Of a DNA stretch of 64,000 bases, positions 37,016 to 48,288 are shown piece after piece (position 1 is the stretch's first letter; each line of letters begins with the position of its first letter). The DNA comes from Crotophaga sulcirostris (lineage: Eukaryota; Chordata; Aves; Cuculiformes; Crotophagidae), in contig VYZB01000169.1 in NCBI GenBank assembly GCA_013397455.1, positions 64,657 to 128,656 of the forward strand. Direction: 5' to 3'. The position numbers and the translations under genes were made by a program. Under the pieces are notes generated by a model. It saw nothing but the letters and a program-made list of their open reading frames with translations, did no database searches and was not told the origin of the DNA.

Positions 37016-37915
37016 ATGGAGCCCCGGACTCCCCACAACATCACTGTTGTCCCCAACTCTGTGATGGTCCAGCCCTTGCTGGACAGTCGCATTCCCTATG
37101 GGCGGCTGCAGCATCCGCTCACCATCCTGCCGATTGACCAAATGAAGACAACTCACATAGAGAACGACTATACCGACAACCCCACCGCTTCCCAGCTCGC
37201 AGCCCAGAAGCGTCCCCGAGGTTCCCATGAACCGGTTTTGACCAACCAGCACCTGCAGCGGTGTGAGCAGGATGTCACCCACCCCTGGATTTCATTCAGC
37301 GGGCGCCCCAGCTCCATCAGCAGCAGCAGCAGCACATCTTCAGACCAAAGGCTCTTGGACCACATGGCCCCAGCACCCGTGGCGGAGCAGTCCTCCCCCA
37401 GAGCAGTTCGCATTCAGCCCAAGGTGATCAACTGCAAACCTCTGGACCTGAAAGGACCTGTCTCTCAGGAACTGGACAAGCACTTTCTACTGTGCGAAGC
37501 CTGTGGGAAATGCAAGTGTAAGGAGTGTGCGCTGCCCCGGACTCTGCCTTCATGCTGGGTGTGCAACCAAGAGTGCCTCTGCTCGGCACAGAACCTGGTC
37601 AACTACTCCACCTGCATGTGTCTTGTCAAGGGCGTCTTCTACCACTGCACCAACGAGGATGACGAGGGCACGTGTGCCGACCACCCCTGCTCCTGCTCCC
37701 ACTCAAACTGCTGTGCCCGCTGGTCCTTCATGAGCGCCCTCTCCCTGGTGCTCCCATGCTTGCTCTGCTACCTACCAGCCACCGGCTGCGTCAAGCTGTC
37801 CCAGCGATGCTACGACCAAGTGAGCCGGCCTGGATGCAGATGCAAAAACACAAACAGTGTCATTTGTAAGGCACTGCCGGAGAGCAAAGCAAGCAGGCCA
37901 GAAAAGCCCTTTTGA
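37016..37915 (+). CDS. SPRY4: Sprouty homolog 4, inhibitor of RTK/ERK signalling
   Basis: Encodes 299 residues, equal to the common human SPRY4 form, in one uninterrupted terminal exon as in other Sproutys. Sprouty proteins are induced by FGF/EGF signalling and feed back to restrain Ras-Raf-ERK activation. They act at the inner face of the plasma membrane and in the cytosol. Visible landmarks: the N-terminal motif PNSVMVQPLLDSR (13-25); the conserved tyrosine motif IENDYTDNP with Tyr52, the phospho-switch shared by the family; a serine-rich patch SGRPSSISSSSSTSSDQ (95-111); and a cysteine-rich Sprouty domain at about 160-284 with 24 cysteines, including CEACGKCKCKEC and CSCSHSNCCARW. The C-terminus is SRPEKPF. 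The domain mediates palmitoylation, membrane targeting and Raf contact in the family. ATG 37,016 is chosen because the N-terminus aligns with SPRY4 there. An extended form is possible if exon 1 is joined in frame. The choice of SPRY4 over SPRY1/2/3 rests on near-identity through LDKHFLLCEACGKCKCKECA and DQRLLDHMAP. Confidence 0.97.
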   Translation: MEPRTPHNITVVPNSVMVQPLLDSRIPYGRLQHPLTILPIDQMKTTHIENDYTDNPTASQLAAQKRPRGSHEPVLTNQHLQRCEQDVTHPWISFSGRPSSISSSSSTSSDQRLLDHMAPAPVAEQSSPRAVRIQPKVINCKPLDLKGPVSQELDKHFLLCEACGKCKCKECALPRTLPSCWVCNQECLCSAQNLVNYSTCMCLVKGVFYHCTNEDDEGTCADHPCSCSHSNCCARWSFMSALSLVLPCLLCYLPATGCVKLSQRCYDQVSRPGCRCKNTNSVICKALPESKASRPEKPF

Positions 37916-39321
37916 TAGTTTGGAAGGGTGGGGAGTGGGAGGACGCTCCACGGAGGGGGATGGCATTGGCTCTTTCTAATAACCTGTGTTCTGAGAGTAA
38001 CGTTAGCCTTTTGCCTTTGGAGAAAGCAGAAGCAACTATTTCCACAAACTGAAGCACTTTGGGTTATTCAGGGTTTTGGAACTGGTCAGAATTTAAATAG
38101 ATGGGGCCAAAGGAGGAATCTTAATAATGTAGAGTGGAGGCTGAAATCTATGTATATCATGAAGTACAGCTGCTTAAAAACTCCTAGTTCGGATGGACGG
38201 CTGCTCACCATGCCTGCATACCACAAGAACCATTAACTGCTCACTTGGCAGGCGCGGCCGCACAAGCAATACCCGTTCCCGGCTGCAGAAAGCTACATTG
38301 GATTCACATTCAGGGTGGGCTTCTTATTTTCACTTTCCTTCCAAACTCAATTTGCTATCTGTTGGTTTGCCTGTTGAAGGTGACGGGTTGACACCCTCCT
38401 TCTCCGCCTGCACACCCTTAGAAGGGCCAGTTGCACATGAAGTACACATTTCTCCAAAGCTTTCTGTGTCCCTCAAAGATTTTGAGCCAGAAGTAAAGAT
38501 AATGCTTGTTTGTTTAAGGGTCTCAACATTTAGGCACGTTGCTTTCTTTGTACCCACCTGCCTCCATTGATTGGGACCCTCTGTTTAAAGCGAGGTGGTA
38601 GCAGGGTTGCTCCCTCCACAGGAAAAATAGCGGCAGGATGTGTTCAGGCAGTTGGACCAACACCATGTCGTTCTGGCTGTAAGCTGATCCGTAGCATCAG
38701 GTTTCACTCAATGGAATATTAATTTTACATCGGCAGTACAGACCCGCTCCAGAAGGATGCTGGCTGAAGCCCGTTTCCCCGACGCGCGTGCTTGCTCCCC
38801 CTGTACTGGAGCAAAGGGGATCTTCACTCGCGCCACAAAGTTAAGACATTCAGTGTTTGTTTCTCTCAACCTCTCAAGCTCTGTTAAGAAGTCACAAAAA
38901 CCTAAGTGTAGGATACACACAGGTGTAATTTTATAGGGATATCAATCCAGTACCTCCTCTCCTGGAACAAGCTCTTCTTTGCTCATTAAATATTAAGATT
39001 TTTGATTTCTTTTTTGTCCTGGGGAAAAATGGCATTTGCTTGAAGTGCAGCCCATTCCCCAGTCTCTATTGCTGCTGTTTGACTTTTGCCTTCTCTGTAC
39101 AGAAGTGTGTCTTTTTAAATGGATCAAATGCTTTTAATGTTTATTTTAGTGTTAACAAACACTAGGGACAGCCAGGGGAGGGAAGAGAGCGTATTTAAGG
39201 AATGTGCCCGTGGTTTTCAGCAAGTGAATATCATTGGCTTTGTCCGTGCACTCGTCCTAGGGCCGGTTCTGCAGTCCCTAAGATGCAGTAACTCCTTTCT
39301 CTTGACGACTACAAGGTGCTA

Positions 39322-39327
39322 AATAAA
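39322..39327 (+). terminator. proximal polyadenylation signal of SPRY4
   Basis: Canonical AATAAA followed about 30 bp later by a G/U-rich stretch (gagtaggtaggtacttgttg, about 39,358-39,378), the usual arrangement for a cleavage site. Use would give a 3' UTR of about 1.4 kb lacking the distal AU-rich elements. A weaker ATTAAA lies at 38,985. Confidence 0.5.
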
Positions 39328-41239
39328 AATCTTTGTCCAAACATGCAACGCAGTAATGAGTAGGTAGGTACTTGTTGCATGCAGAAAACTGATCTAGTCT
39401 TTCTTTTTTTTTTTTTTTGTTTTAATTAGAGGAAATTTCCTCAGTAAATGCACAGCAGTGACAGTGAAATGTCATCTCTAATTAGATAAGCAATAGGCAG
39501 AGCTCATGTAGCATTTCCAGGAATCCCATTTGCTTGGTTGCAATACAGATGCTGCATAAGGGGTTGGCAGGAGCGCACTGATGGGAGCTCTGGTGTCCTT
39601 TGTTTTAAGGATTCTTTTAACCTGGATGACTTGGGGTTTAGTTAAGCTTAATTGTAGATATTTATTGAACAGGGAATTTAAAAAAAAAACACAAACCTTT
39701 CTATATTTATAACATCTGCTATCTTGTATATGATGAATCATAGGAAAAGGGATACTACATCTGTCACCAGATACAAATTCCTATGGTTTATCCTCATGTT
39801 GACTGTATGGGGACACCAGAAAGAAAGAAGCAGGTGAGGATCCAGAGCTGTGTATATTACCTTGCACAAGTGAGAGGCAAAAGGATGAAAGGAAAACCAA
39901 CCCCAAACTTGCTGAACTGTTGGTTGAATGTATAAGGTATTGTATTTAATAATAAGAAAAATCATTTTCCTAAGATACAAACAGGCTGGAAAGCACAGCA
40001 GGAGAGGTCTTTACCTGCTGTCGTCCTCCGTTGAGACCACGTGAACCCAAATGGCTTCCACTGGTGGTTGTTTTGCATTTTTGCCCCTGTGTCCCTGGCT
40101 GTTCCTGGGGGATCTGTGCTGAAAATCTGCAATAGCAAAGCCCGTGGTTTAGATGCATGGTCCTTGCAAGCAAATACAACACTGGAGTGGTCGCCACTGT
40201 GCCAATCTACACTCATGTATATACACCCAGCGATCCCGTATGGATTGCCTTTCATTGTACATAGCTGTAAACTATTTCTCTGTTGGTTTCTTTTAATATA
40301 TAAATCCTGCTATGGTGTAAGCTGGTCCCGTGCTGGAAGACTGTAAAGCGTTAGTGGATGTGTTAGAGCAGTGGTAAATGTGGCAGAGCAACCCCCCCCT
40401 CTCCTCCCCAGCCTCCCAGCACGGCGGTTGGGGCTCTGCCCCACCCTTCCATGCCAAGGCAGCGCTGAGCTCTTTGCAGCGCGCTCGGAAAGGCGCGGGG
40501 TCAGCCGAAGCGCGGCTCTGGGGCTGGTAGAGGGGACGTCTCCAGTCAACAATGTCTTTATTGCCCTTTCCTCCCCCATCCCAACACCTCTGTTCCCCCA
40601 ACCCCTTTTAAGGTACGCGTGTCTCCTGCCACCGCCAAGACGTCCTGCGGGCACGGGGCCGTGGCAGCTCTGGCCACCCTCCCCTTACAGACTGACCAAC
40701 GGCTGCTAATCAGCACCAGCCTTGGGCGTGATGCTTGCTCTCTGGCCATATCGGCACGGTGGGATGGGACCGTGAAGTCAAGTGGGGAGGTGAGGACAGG
40801 TTCCCCGGGGACAGGCGCTGAGCCACTGCAGAGCAGCTCTGGGGAGGAGGAGCGCGCTTAGGCTTTACCGCCCCGACCTGCTGATTGCTGTAGCAGGTTC
40901 ATTGCTGGGCTTTGTCCTCTGCCCATGCACAGGAGCAAAGACCCAGAGAGTGAGAAGGGGTGAACTTTACAGCACGTCACAGCCTTGGCTGGAGCTCACC
41001 AGCAGCAGAGTGGCTTCAACAACCAAATAAACCATCCCCGCGCCCACTGGGCACACAGAGTGGCTACTAAATTCACACCATTGCTCACTGAGCACAATTG
41101 TTCTCACCTTGCCCCTCCGCAGCACCAGGTGTTCCTCCTCCCCTCCCACGTTCAGACACGCTGGTAAAGGCTTCCCCCTTCTCCTCTTACCACTCCACCA
41201 TATATACACCCTGAAAAGTTACCACAGAAGGTTTTCTTT

Positions 41240-41290
41240 GTATAGAATATTTATTTTGAAGCTCTATTTTAATAGTATTTATTTTAGAAA
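41240..41290 (+). promoter_or_regulatory. AU-rich elements in distal SPRY4 3' UTR
   Basis: Two ATTTATTTT motifs (about 41,249 and 41,277) lie in a U-rich context, typical of class I/II AU-rich elements that shorten mRNA half-life. Immediate-early-type feedback inhibitors such as Sproutys commonly have unstable mRNAs. The function is inferred from the motif. Confidence 0.5.
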
Positions 41291-41374
41291 GTCTACTATT
41301 GTAAGAGTTCTTCTGTTTGTGAAGAAAAACAAGTACTGATGAATGTACTGATCTAGAAATTATATATATATATA

Positions 41375-41415
41375 AATATATATTGTTAAATATATAAATG
41401 GCTGTTGTGGTTTGT
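41375..41415 (+). terminator. distal polyadenylation region of SPRY4
   Basis: AATATA variants at 41,375 and 41,389 lie in an AT dinucleotide tract, followed directly by GCTGTTGTGGTTTG at 41,401-41,414, a good GU-rich downstream element. There is no perfect AATAAA here. The nearest canonical ones are at 41,026 and 41,815. This is the most likely distal mRNA end. Confidence 0.45.
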
Positions 41416-44400
41416 AAAAAAAAAGAATCCCAAAGAATGTTTATAGCAATTATTCTAAAAATACAAGCAGAGAGCAGCCCAAAATCAGTTATTTGATACT
41501 GCACACACAAGGTGCTAGTGAGGTGGTCAGTGCTGTGGGTGGGATAACTTGTGATAGAGACAGAACACTGGCCCTGGGGTCACACGTGCTGACACCCCTC
41601 ACCCGCATCCTCTAAATACCCCACAATTCACCTGCAGCAGGGAAGAGCTACCTCCTGGTCGAAGAGAACACCCTGCTCTGTCCACTTGTAGGAACAATTC
41701 TCTCCTTCTCTCCACCTCTAAAATATACCAGAGAATCTTGCAGTGAAGTCAGGCTGCTTCTTCCACAGGGCTAAAGCTCAAAGCTTAGAGTGAAAATTTG
41801 GATATAGACTAAAAAATAAAGAAAAAACAAACCCAAAGTCAGTTGGGACTCTGAGAGGGATCGTGCTGGCAGGCACGTCCCACAGAGTCTCCCTCAACAT
41901 TTCCGACCCGCTCCCTGCTGTCAAGGCTCTCATTTCTAGGAGCAGAGGCCACACTTTGGACACTGAGCAGTTGGAGTTGGGCTCTGCTCGAATGCCACGG
42001 CCACACGGACAGGATGAGCACAGGCGGACGGCGAGGTGGGAAGGGAGGTCAGGAGAGAAGGCCAGGAGAGCTCTCCCTCCACCGCCTCCTCTTGTGCGCA
42101 TCCCAGTGTGGATAACACAATAAGTGCGCAGCCTCAGGCAGGTGTAATTTTCATAATTTATGAGTCTCTGGGACAGGAGGGGAGCTCCAGGCTTTATCAT
42201 GTTTGCACACATTTTGGCTCCCTGTGCGGCTTCACATCCCCCCGTTGCCCACCTGCCCGTGGTGCCCCCGGGCCCCTGCGGTTTGGGCATCTCTGCACAC
42301 AGGGAGCAGGAGGGGGCTGAAACCACCTCCTGTTTCCCCAGGTCAGGGGGGCTCTTAGCTCTCTGCAGCTACAGCCGTGACATAAACTCCTCCCAGGGAA
42401 AGGCAACAAGGGGCAGGATTGAAGCCCAGCCCCAGTGACCAGCGGCGCAGGGTAGGGTCCAGCCGTGGGCACCGAGCTTGCGGAACACCGAGAACAACAC
42501 CAAGGACAACACCAAGACGCTCACGTAGGGCCGCGAACAGCCACTCGCCTGCAGCTGCTTCACCAAAGAGCGAGGCATTGTTTCCCCCACAGTTGTTTAT
42601 TTTTAGAGACAAAAAGTCAGAGCTGCTCCTACAGCACGATTCACCCAGGCAGGGCTGCACTGCCAACACCAGCAACAGGCACTGCCAGGACTCTGGCTGA
42701 TTCAGAGCATCCTCCAGCCCACCTGGAGGTCCCTCCGAGACCCCGCGCCTTGGCACAGCTGGAACACCCCAGTGCCCGCAGTAGAGAGGGCTGGAAAAGG
42801 GCAAGAGGCTGGTAAGGATCAAGTCACAGAGGTGTTTCAAAAGTCAGAGATGCCTCTGCTTGTCCTGCCTGGCCCTGAGCCACCTCCCAGAGCCCCCCCA
42901 GCTCCCACCCACCAGCACACACCACCCCACCTCCTCCCAGCTTCCGCTGCTGCCGCGTGTGCCACCAGCACCGCATTAGGGCGCTGAAAATAAAGTATCT
43001 GGGTTATTTGTCAGCATTGCTGTTATTTATTTGCACGCACTCTGGAGCTCTGACTCATTAGCAGACACACCATGGTTTGTTGTGAAGGTAACCCCGGGGG
43101 CTTCGCCTGGCCTGAAATGCTGTTATTGAGACAACCACGTTGAGTTGGTCACTGGAGCAGACAAAGAGACAATAACTACACTGTACAGACCATGCCACCT
43201 GATACCAAAAAAGATGAAATAAAGAAAAGGTGCTGAATTGGTTATGCTGGTGGTGGACTTTTTTTTTAACAAACAGACCGAGCCAGGAACTCTAATTTAA
43301 ATTAGAGTTTGGCAACACTGACTGATGTCTTGCACATAAAGCTTTAAAAATATCAACCCAGCATTCACATCTCTCTGCTGGAAGAAAACCAGAGTCCTCT
43401 TGTGGATTTGACTAGAAGATGTTAAAGTAATATTTTATTATTCAAAATTATCACCTTTTTTAAAATCAGTTTTTACACCATTTTCAATAATTGACCATTG
43501 AAGGAAAACAATTCCATCACCATGAGCACAGTTTATAAGGTGGCAGAGAGAGATGCAGAGCTAAGAGAACAACTGCTCAGTTCACTACCAGGTCAAAAGA
43601 GCAACTATAGCTCTTGGAGATCAGACCAGAAAGGGAATTTCTAGTGAATCAAAGCATCCAAAATACCCATTAAGCAATGCATTAATCCTGAGTGAATGGC
43701 CTGAAACTTATAGAAAAGAGATAAAAAGTCGATTTTGAAACATCCTTTAAAATTATTTTGCTAAAATATGTACTCAGTAAAGACATTGAGATTTTTTCAA
43801 GTGTTTAAAAACCACTCTTGACGAGATGTGGGCTTTGTCAACGTTGCCAGCAGTGGGAGGAGGGGGTGGGGAGAGCAAACACGCGACATTGGGCAAAAGT
43901 TGCATCCATGCTCGAAGACAACACAGCAATAATATGGCTTCACAACAGGAACTAAATGAAGCCCTGACGATGGGGCTTTCCATCCCCTGGCAGTCTGAGG
44001 TGGGTTTTTTTTGGCTGGGGAGCGCGAGACATTCCTCCACGGTGAGACGAGGGGAACAATAGACACGATGTGATCCAGGAAAAGGCAGGATCTGCAGTGA
44101 GCAGCAGAAGCCAGTTTGAAAGCTGGGGCTCAGGTGGTGCAGAGCTTGCTCAGCACCCTGCTATGGTGCACCCAGCAGGATCTGGCCTTCCCAGCCCGCT
44201 GTGCAGCAGCACCGCTCGCTCTCAGCCTCAGCACCAAGGCAGAACCTCTCCCCCATGTACAACTCATTGAGAGCTGTAACACCAACTTGCCCAAGCTTCT
44301 CCATGAAGGGATTGTTATTTCAGTTCTTTGCAATTATACAAATGTTTTCCACTGTATCTACACACACCTGCAGGTGCACAGATACGCACATGGAGTCAGA

Positions 44401-47400
44401 GTGGGATTATTTGGTGCCCTTCCCCTTAGCGAGCACCTCTGTTTACATGGAAACCAGACAAGGGATTCAAGGTCTGGTTTGTCTTTAAAAAAAAAAAAAG
44501 TTACTAAAATCAGCAGATCTACACCCATGATCACTGTGCTGATACAGAAGCTTTTCTGTCATTCCTGGAACTTTCAGGTGTGATGCTGGGAGAAGCATTG
44601 CAGGCAGGAGCCCGGCTGCAGCACGGGAGGGTACCCTCACAGGTACCACAGCCTGCAGCACTCCTTTCCCACTAATCAATAACTGCTGTCACTGGAATTA
44701 GATGCCAGCAGTGTGTGAACAGGCACAACGGTGGCTGTGCCAGGAGGGAGAGCCCTGTGCCCCAGCCAGACGCAGGGGATCCCCAGATCTGCAAACATCA
44801 CCCACGGATGAAGTTTGGCCTTTTATGAGCAGCAGACAAATGGCCAGGATAAAGATAAATTGCCTTTGCATTTTCTTGTACTTCCTAATGACAATAACCT
44901 CCTGTGTGAGACAGTGAATCACGGGGCTGCCCGCTCCAGCCCCCGCTGAGCCCTGTAAAACTGTAGGGGTCTCCTCCAAGGGAACAGCCACGACCCCTCA
45001 GAGGGCACCTGCACTCCCACACAAAGCAAACACTTCCTTTTCAGGGAATAACGAGACATCTGTAAAGGTCAAGGCAAAGCCTCTCAGCAGGGTCTTACCC
45101 CTCCTCTTGTAGCCCCCTCACTAGCCCAGGGCTCAGCCTTGGCCAGTTCAGAGCAGAGGGCACGGAGCCACTAGCGCCCTGCACAGACCCCGGTGCTGGA
45201 GCTGGGTGCCAGGGTTTGAGGTCACAGAGGGCTGAAGGGGGTTCTCAGAAGCTGCTGGTTGTGCCTGGGCCACCAGAGCCCATCGTGGCCCTGGGGAAAG
45301 CAGCCCTGGGCACCCAACCTGAGCACACTGAGGCTCCTGCTTCTTCTTCAGGGGTTAATATCACAGGTAAAATCATAACCAGCAAGCTGAGAAGCAGCAA
45401 AGGCATGACTGAAGGAGATATTCTTCATATGATTAAATAAATTAAAATACCCTGGTACCAAGACAGCTGCACCTACTTCACACTGGCTCAGCAGTCACCC
45501 AGCAGCAGTTTGGGCTGAACAACAGCTCAGGACTCGACACTCACCCACACCCAGCAGCCCCCCCCCATCTATTACACCCAGAAAACAGCAAAGGAGATAG
45601 AGCAGAGTTTCTGAATGAGCCAGCCAGGACTTCATGTCTCTAAGCTTTTGCCAGACTGTCACCCACCAACCTGTGCAGGCAGTGGGACAGCATCCCAGGG
45701 GTGCTGGGTCCCAGCCAGGGACCAAGCAGGGCAGGCACCCCCTCAGCATCTCCCACTCCCTTCTCCACTCGGCTGGGCTCTGCAAACCCAGGTGGGGTTT
45801 GTGCTCTCAAGCACAAATGCCAAGGAATTTTTTAACAGAAAGTATGAAATAATTTACTTTATAAATAAATAGAGGGGAGATGGGAAAGCATGCTCCCCCC
45901 TCGCTCTGTAGTGCTGCAGCTTTCATTGACATTTTTCTCCCCTTTCAACGGGAGCATAAATAGAAATATATGCATGAAGAAATTCTTATGAATAAATCAT
46001 AAAGCCAAGTGCCGCTCAATGCCAGGTATGTTTGTGATTATGTGATGCCCTTATGTAACTGGGTTTTCCTAATCAGAAACATGATATTCTCAGAGCATGA
46101 AACTGGGACGTTCTGCACCACATCCCTTCGCTCCAATTACTGCGCCGGAGCATCCGATCGTGCACGGCCTGCTCTGAGCTGGGAAGGAAACTGTTCACGT
46201 TGCCTCTTTGGTGGAGCTGTCTTGCCCAAACTGATGCTAAAACACGAGTGTATGAATAAAAAAATGCATTGTTGATACAGTATTTAATTGCTTTTCATGA
46301 AGCAGGTGAGCTATTAGCACAGATTCTCTCCTTCTGACCCTAGAGGGGTGTAAACAGGGGTCTATGCTCTGAAGTGCCTGCAGCCCCACCGAAACCAAAT
46401 TGTTCTCTCTTGTGCTCAAGGCTGAGGAGTTACGATTCCATTTTCACCAGCAGCCCCTTCCCCCGCAGCAGCCCCATCGCGGCGTTGCACCACTGCAGGG
46501 AGCTTCAAGGCTGCCACAGAGCAGCTCTCCTGACATTCCTGCTAATAATCCTTATAAAGACAACGACCACATCTATTTTTCCCTTTACATGGGTGTCTGT
46601 ATCCATGCTGAGAAACCCCCAGCCAGATCTCAGAGCAACAAAGGAATTGCACCAAGCCAAGTGGGATTTGGTTACTGTGAGCTAAGGGCAGGACAAATCC
46701 CAGCTCACCAGCACAGATTTGCCTAAAACTCTGACAAAAGCAAGAGCACCAGCACCTCCACAGCCTGGCACCCCTGGCAAGGTCCCTGCTGCCCACAGCA
46801 TCCCTCCTTGCGAAGCCAGGGAGCGTTGGGAAGCAGCACCCACCTGCTCCCAGCCAGGAGAGGGGGGTTTGGCTGCACAGTTTCAGAGTGAATAGGAGGT
46901 GGGGATGTAAAATAAGGCCAGAGAGTGCTTGCTGGGGCCCACAGATAAAGAAAATTAACTGGACAGACCCCATGCTGCTGGGAAGAGACAAGCTTTTCTG
47001 CCTGGCCTAAAGAAGTGAGTGGAAAATGGGGGTTAGGGCTCCAGCAATATATCTTAACGATCCCTCGCCTCGCTCCTTTTCAGGGTGAGCCTGAGCAAAA
47101 CGCTGTAAACTGCAAAGGAAACCCAGAATGACAAACAATTGTAGGAACCTGAAAAACCAAGTTCCTCTGGATTTCATGGGAAGTGCCATTTTAAATGCTC
47201 TGACCTGTCTGTCTGAGGGGAAGTGGGCAATAAATAGCGGCCTGGTTGTTATCGAGAGGATGTGAGCTATTTATAAAAAATTCTTGGGCTTTTTGAACTC
47301 TGTTTAAAGAGGCAATATCCTTCTCCTGGGTAATTGGGGGGCTAAAACGCTAAAGCAAACAAGATTACTCAGCCACTTTGGGGAAGTTTAGTACTTACTC

Positions 47401-48107
47401 GTGCGTTTCTGAAGTTTGGAGCATATTTAAACAGCTGCGCCGATATCATCCCCAAATCCAGAGAAGAGCATGGAAAGGTCTTTCAGACTGCTGGCTACAC
47501 AAGGATGCACCAGCAGCCAGGAGCTGCTCCCAACACACAGGGATTTGGCCATCAGAGCTCAGAGATCCCAACAGCTGACAGCTATGTTGCTTAATTAAAT
47601 AATATCTTACATCTGTGAAATGTCCCATCTGAGAAGGGGCCTCTACCTGCCTCATAACACACCGGCTTCCCAGCAGGATTGAACCACTTCCAGCTCTGAG
47701 ACAAAGTGTGGATACCAGCTCATGTACATCACAGCAGCAGAAGATGGGGAGAGTTTGGTGGGAGAGCAAGGGGAAAAGGGAAAGGAGCACCTGTGTAAGG
47801 CAGGGTGCACCCAACAACACAAACATCCATACAAAGCAAGAACGATCTCCTTGCTCAAGGGAGATTCATCCCATCCCTCTGAAAAATAATTGTTCTAAAA
47901 TGAATTATGAAACTCTGCTGCCTTTGCTGGGACAACCACATACTCATCCAGCCTTCGGCAGCACAAAGAGATGTGCCCAACCTTCAGGTGCTTTCAGAGA
48001 AGCTGGGTTTGACAGCACCAAGAGCCATGGTAGGACACAGCCATCCTAGGAGGGAGAGTTAAAAGCCCAGGTCACACTGGCCACGGTGCCCTTACCTTCC
48101 CAGCACC
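41416..48107. other. downstream intergenic DNA, no gene recognised
   Basis: Non-coding sequence beyond the SPRY4 3' end. It holds a perfect 22-bp palindrome at 43,288-43,309, and AT-rich low-repeat segments at about 43,000-43,780 and 45,840-46,320. GC-rich stretches at about 42,000-42,950 and 44,580-45,350 carry overlapping spurious frames. No exon or RNA gene can be supported. Confidence 0.55.
43288..43309. promoter_or_regulatory. perfect 22-bp palindrome with paired homeodomain half-sites
   Basis: The centre reads CTCTAATTTAAATTAGAG and the symmetry extends two bases further on each side. It contains TAATTTAAATTA, two inverted TAAT homeodomain cores, which suits a dimeric homeodomain factor. 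It lies about 1.9 kb past the SPRY4 3' end. The palindrome is certain; the binding role is inferred. Confidence 0.5.
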
Positions 48108-48288
48108 ATGGAATCATAGAATGAATCGTAGAATGGCTTGGGTTGGAAAGGAAATCAAAGATCATCCAATTCCAACCTCCCTGCCATGGGCAGGGACATC
48201 TTCCACTGGATCAGGGGGCTCCAAGCCCCATCCCACCTGGCCTTGAACACCTACAGGATGGGGCAGCCACCACTGCTCTGGGCAAATG
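48108..48288 (-). mobile_element. CR1 LINE fragment (3' end)
   Basis: Starts with GGAATCATAGAATGAATCGT, a partly duplicated terminal repeat, then 'agaatggcttgggttggaaa', 'cctgccatgggcagggacat', and 'cctggccttgaacacctaca'. This is the reverse-complement CR1 3' end, about 180 bp, truncated and non-coding. It is closely related in pattern to the copy at 5.5 kb. Confidence 0.9.

Larger units (their letters stand above)
37916..41415 (+). other. SPRY4 3' UTR
   Basis: Non-coding tail of the terminal exon. Its end at about 41,415 is inferred from the distal AU-rich/GU-rich signal, and the resulting length of about 3.5 kb fits the long 3' UTR of mammalian SPRY4. It contains a T15 tract at 39,404-39,418, a GC/CpG-rich block at about 40,390-40,860, and a distal AU-rich segment at 41,240-41,400. 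Long overlapping open frames in the GC-rich block are taken as chance. Confidence 0.6.
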
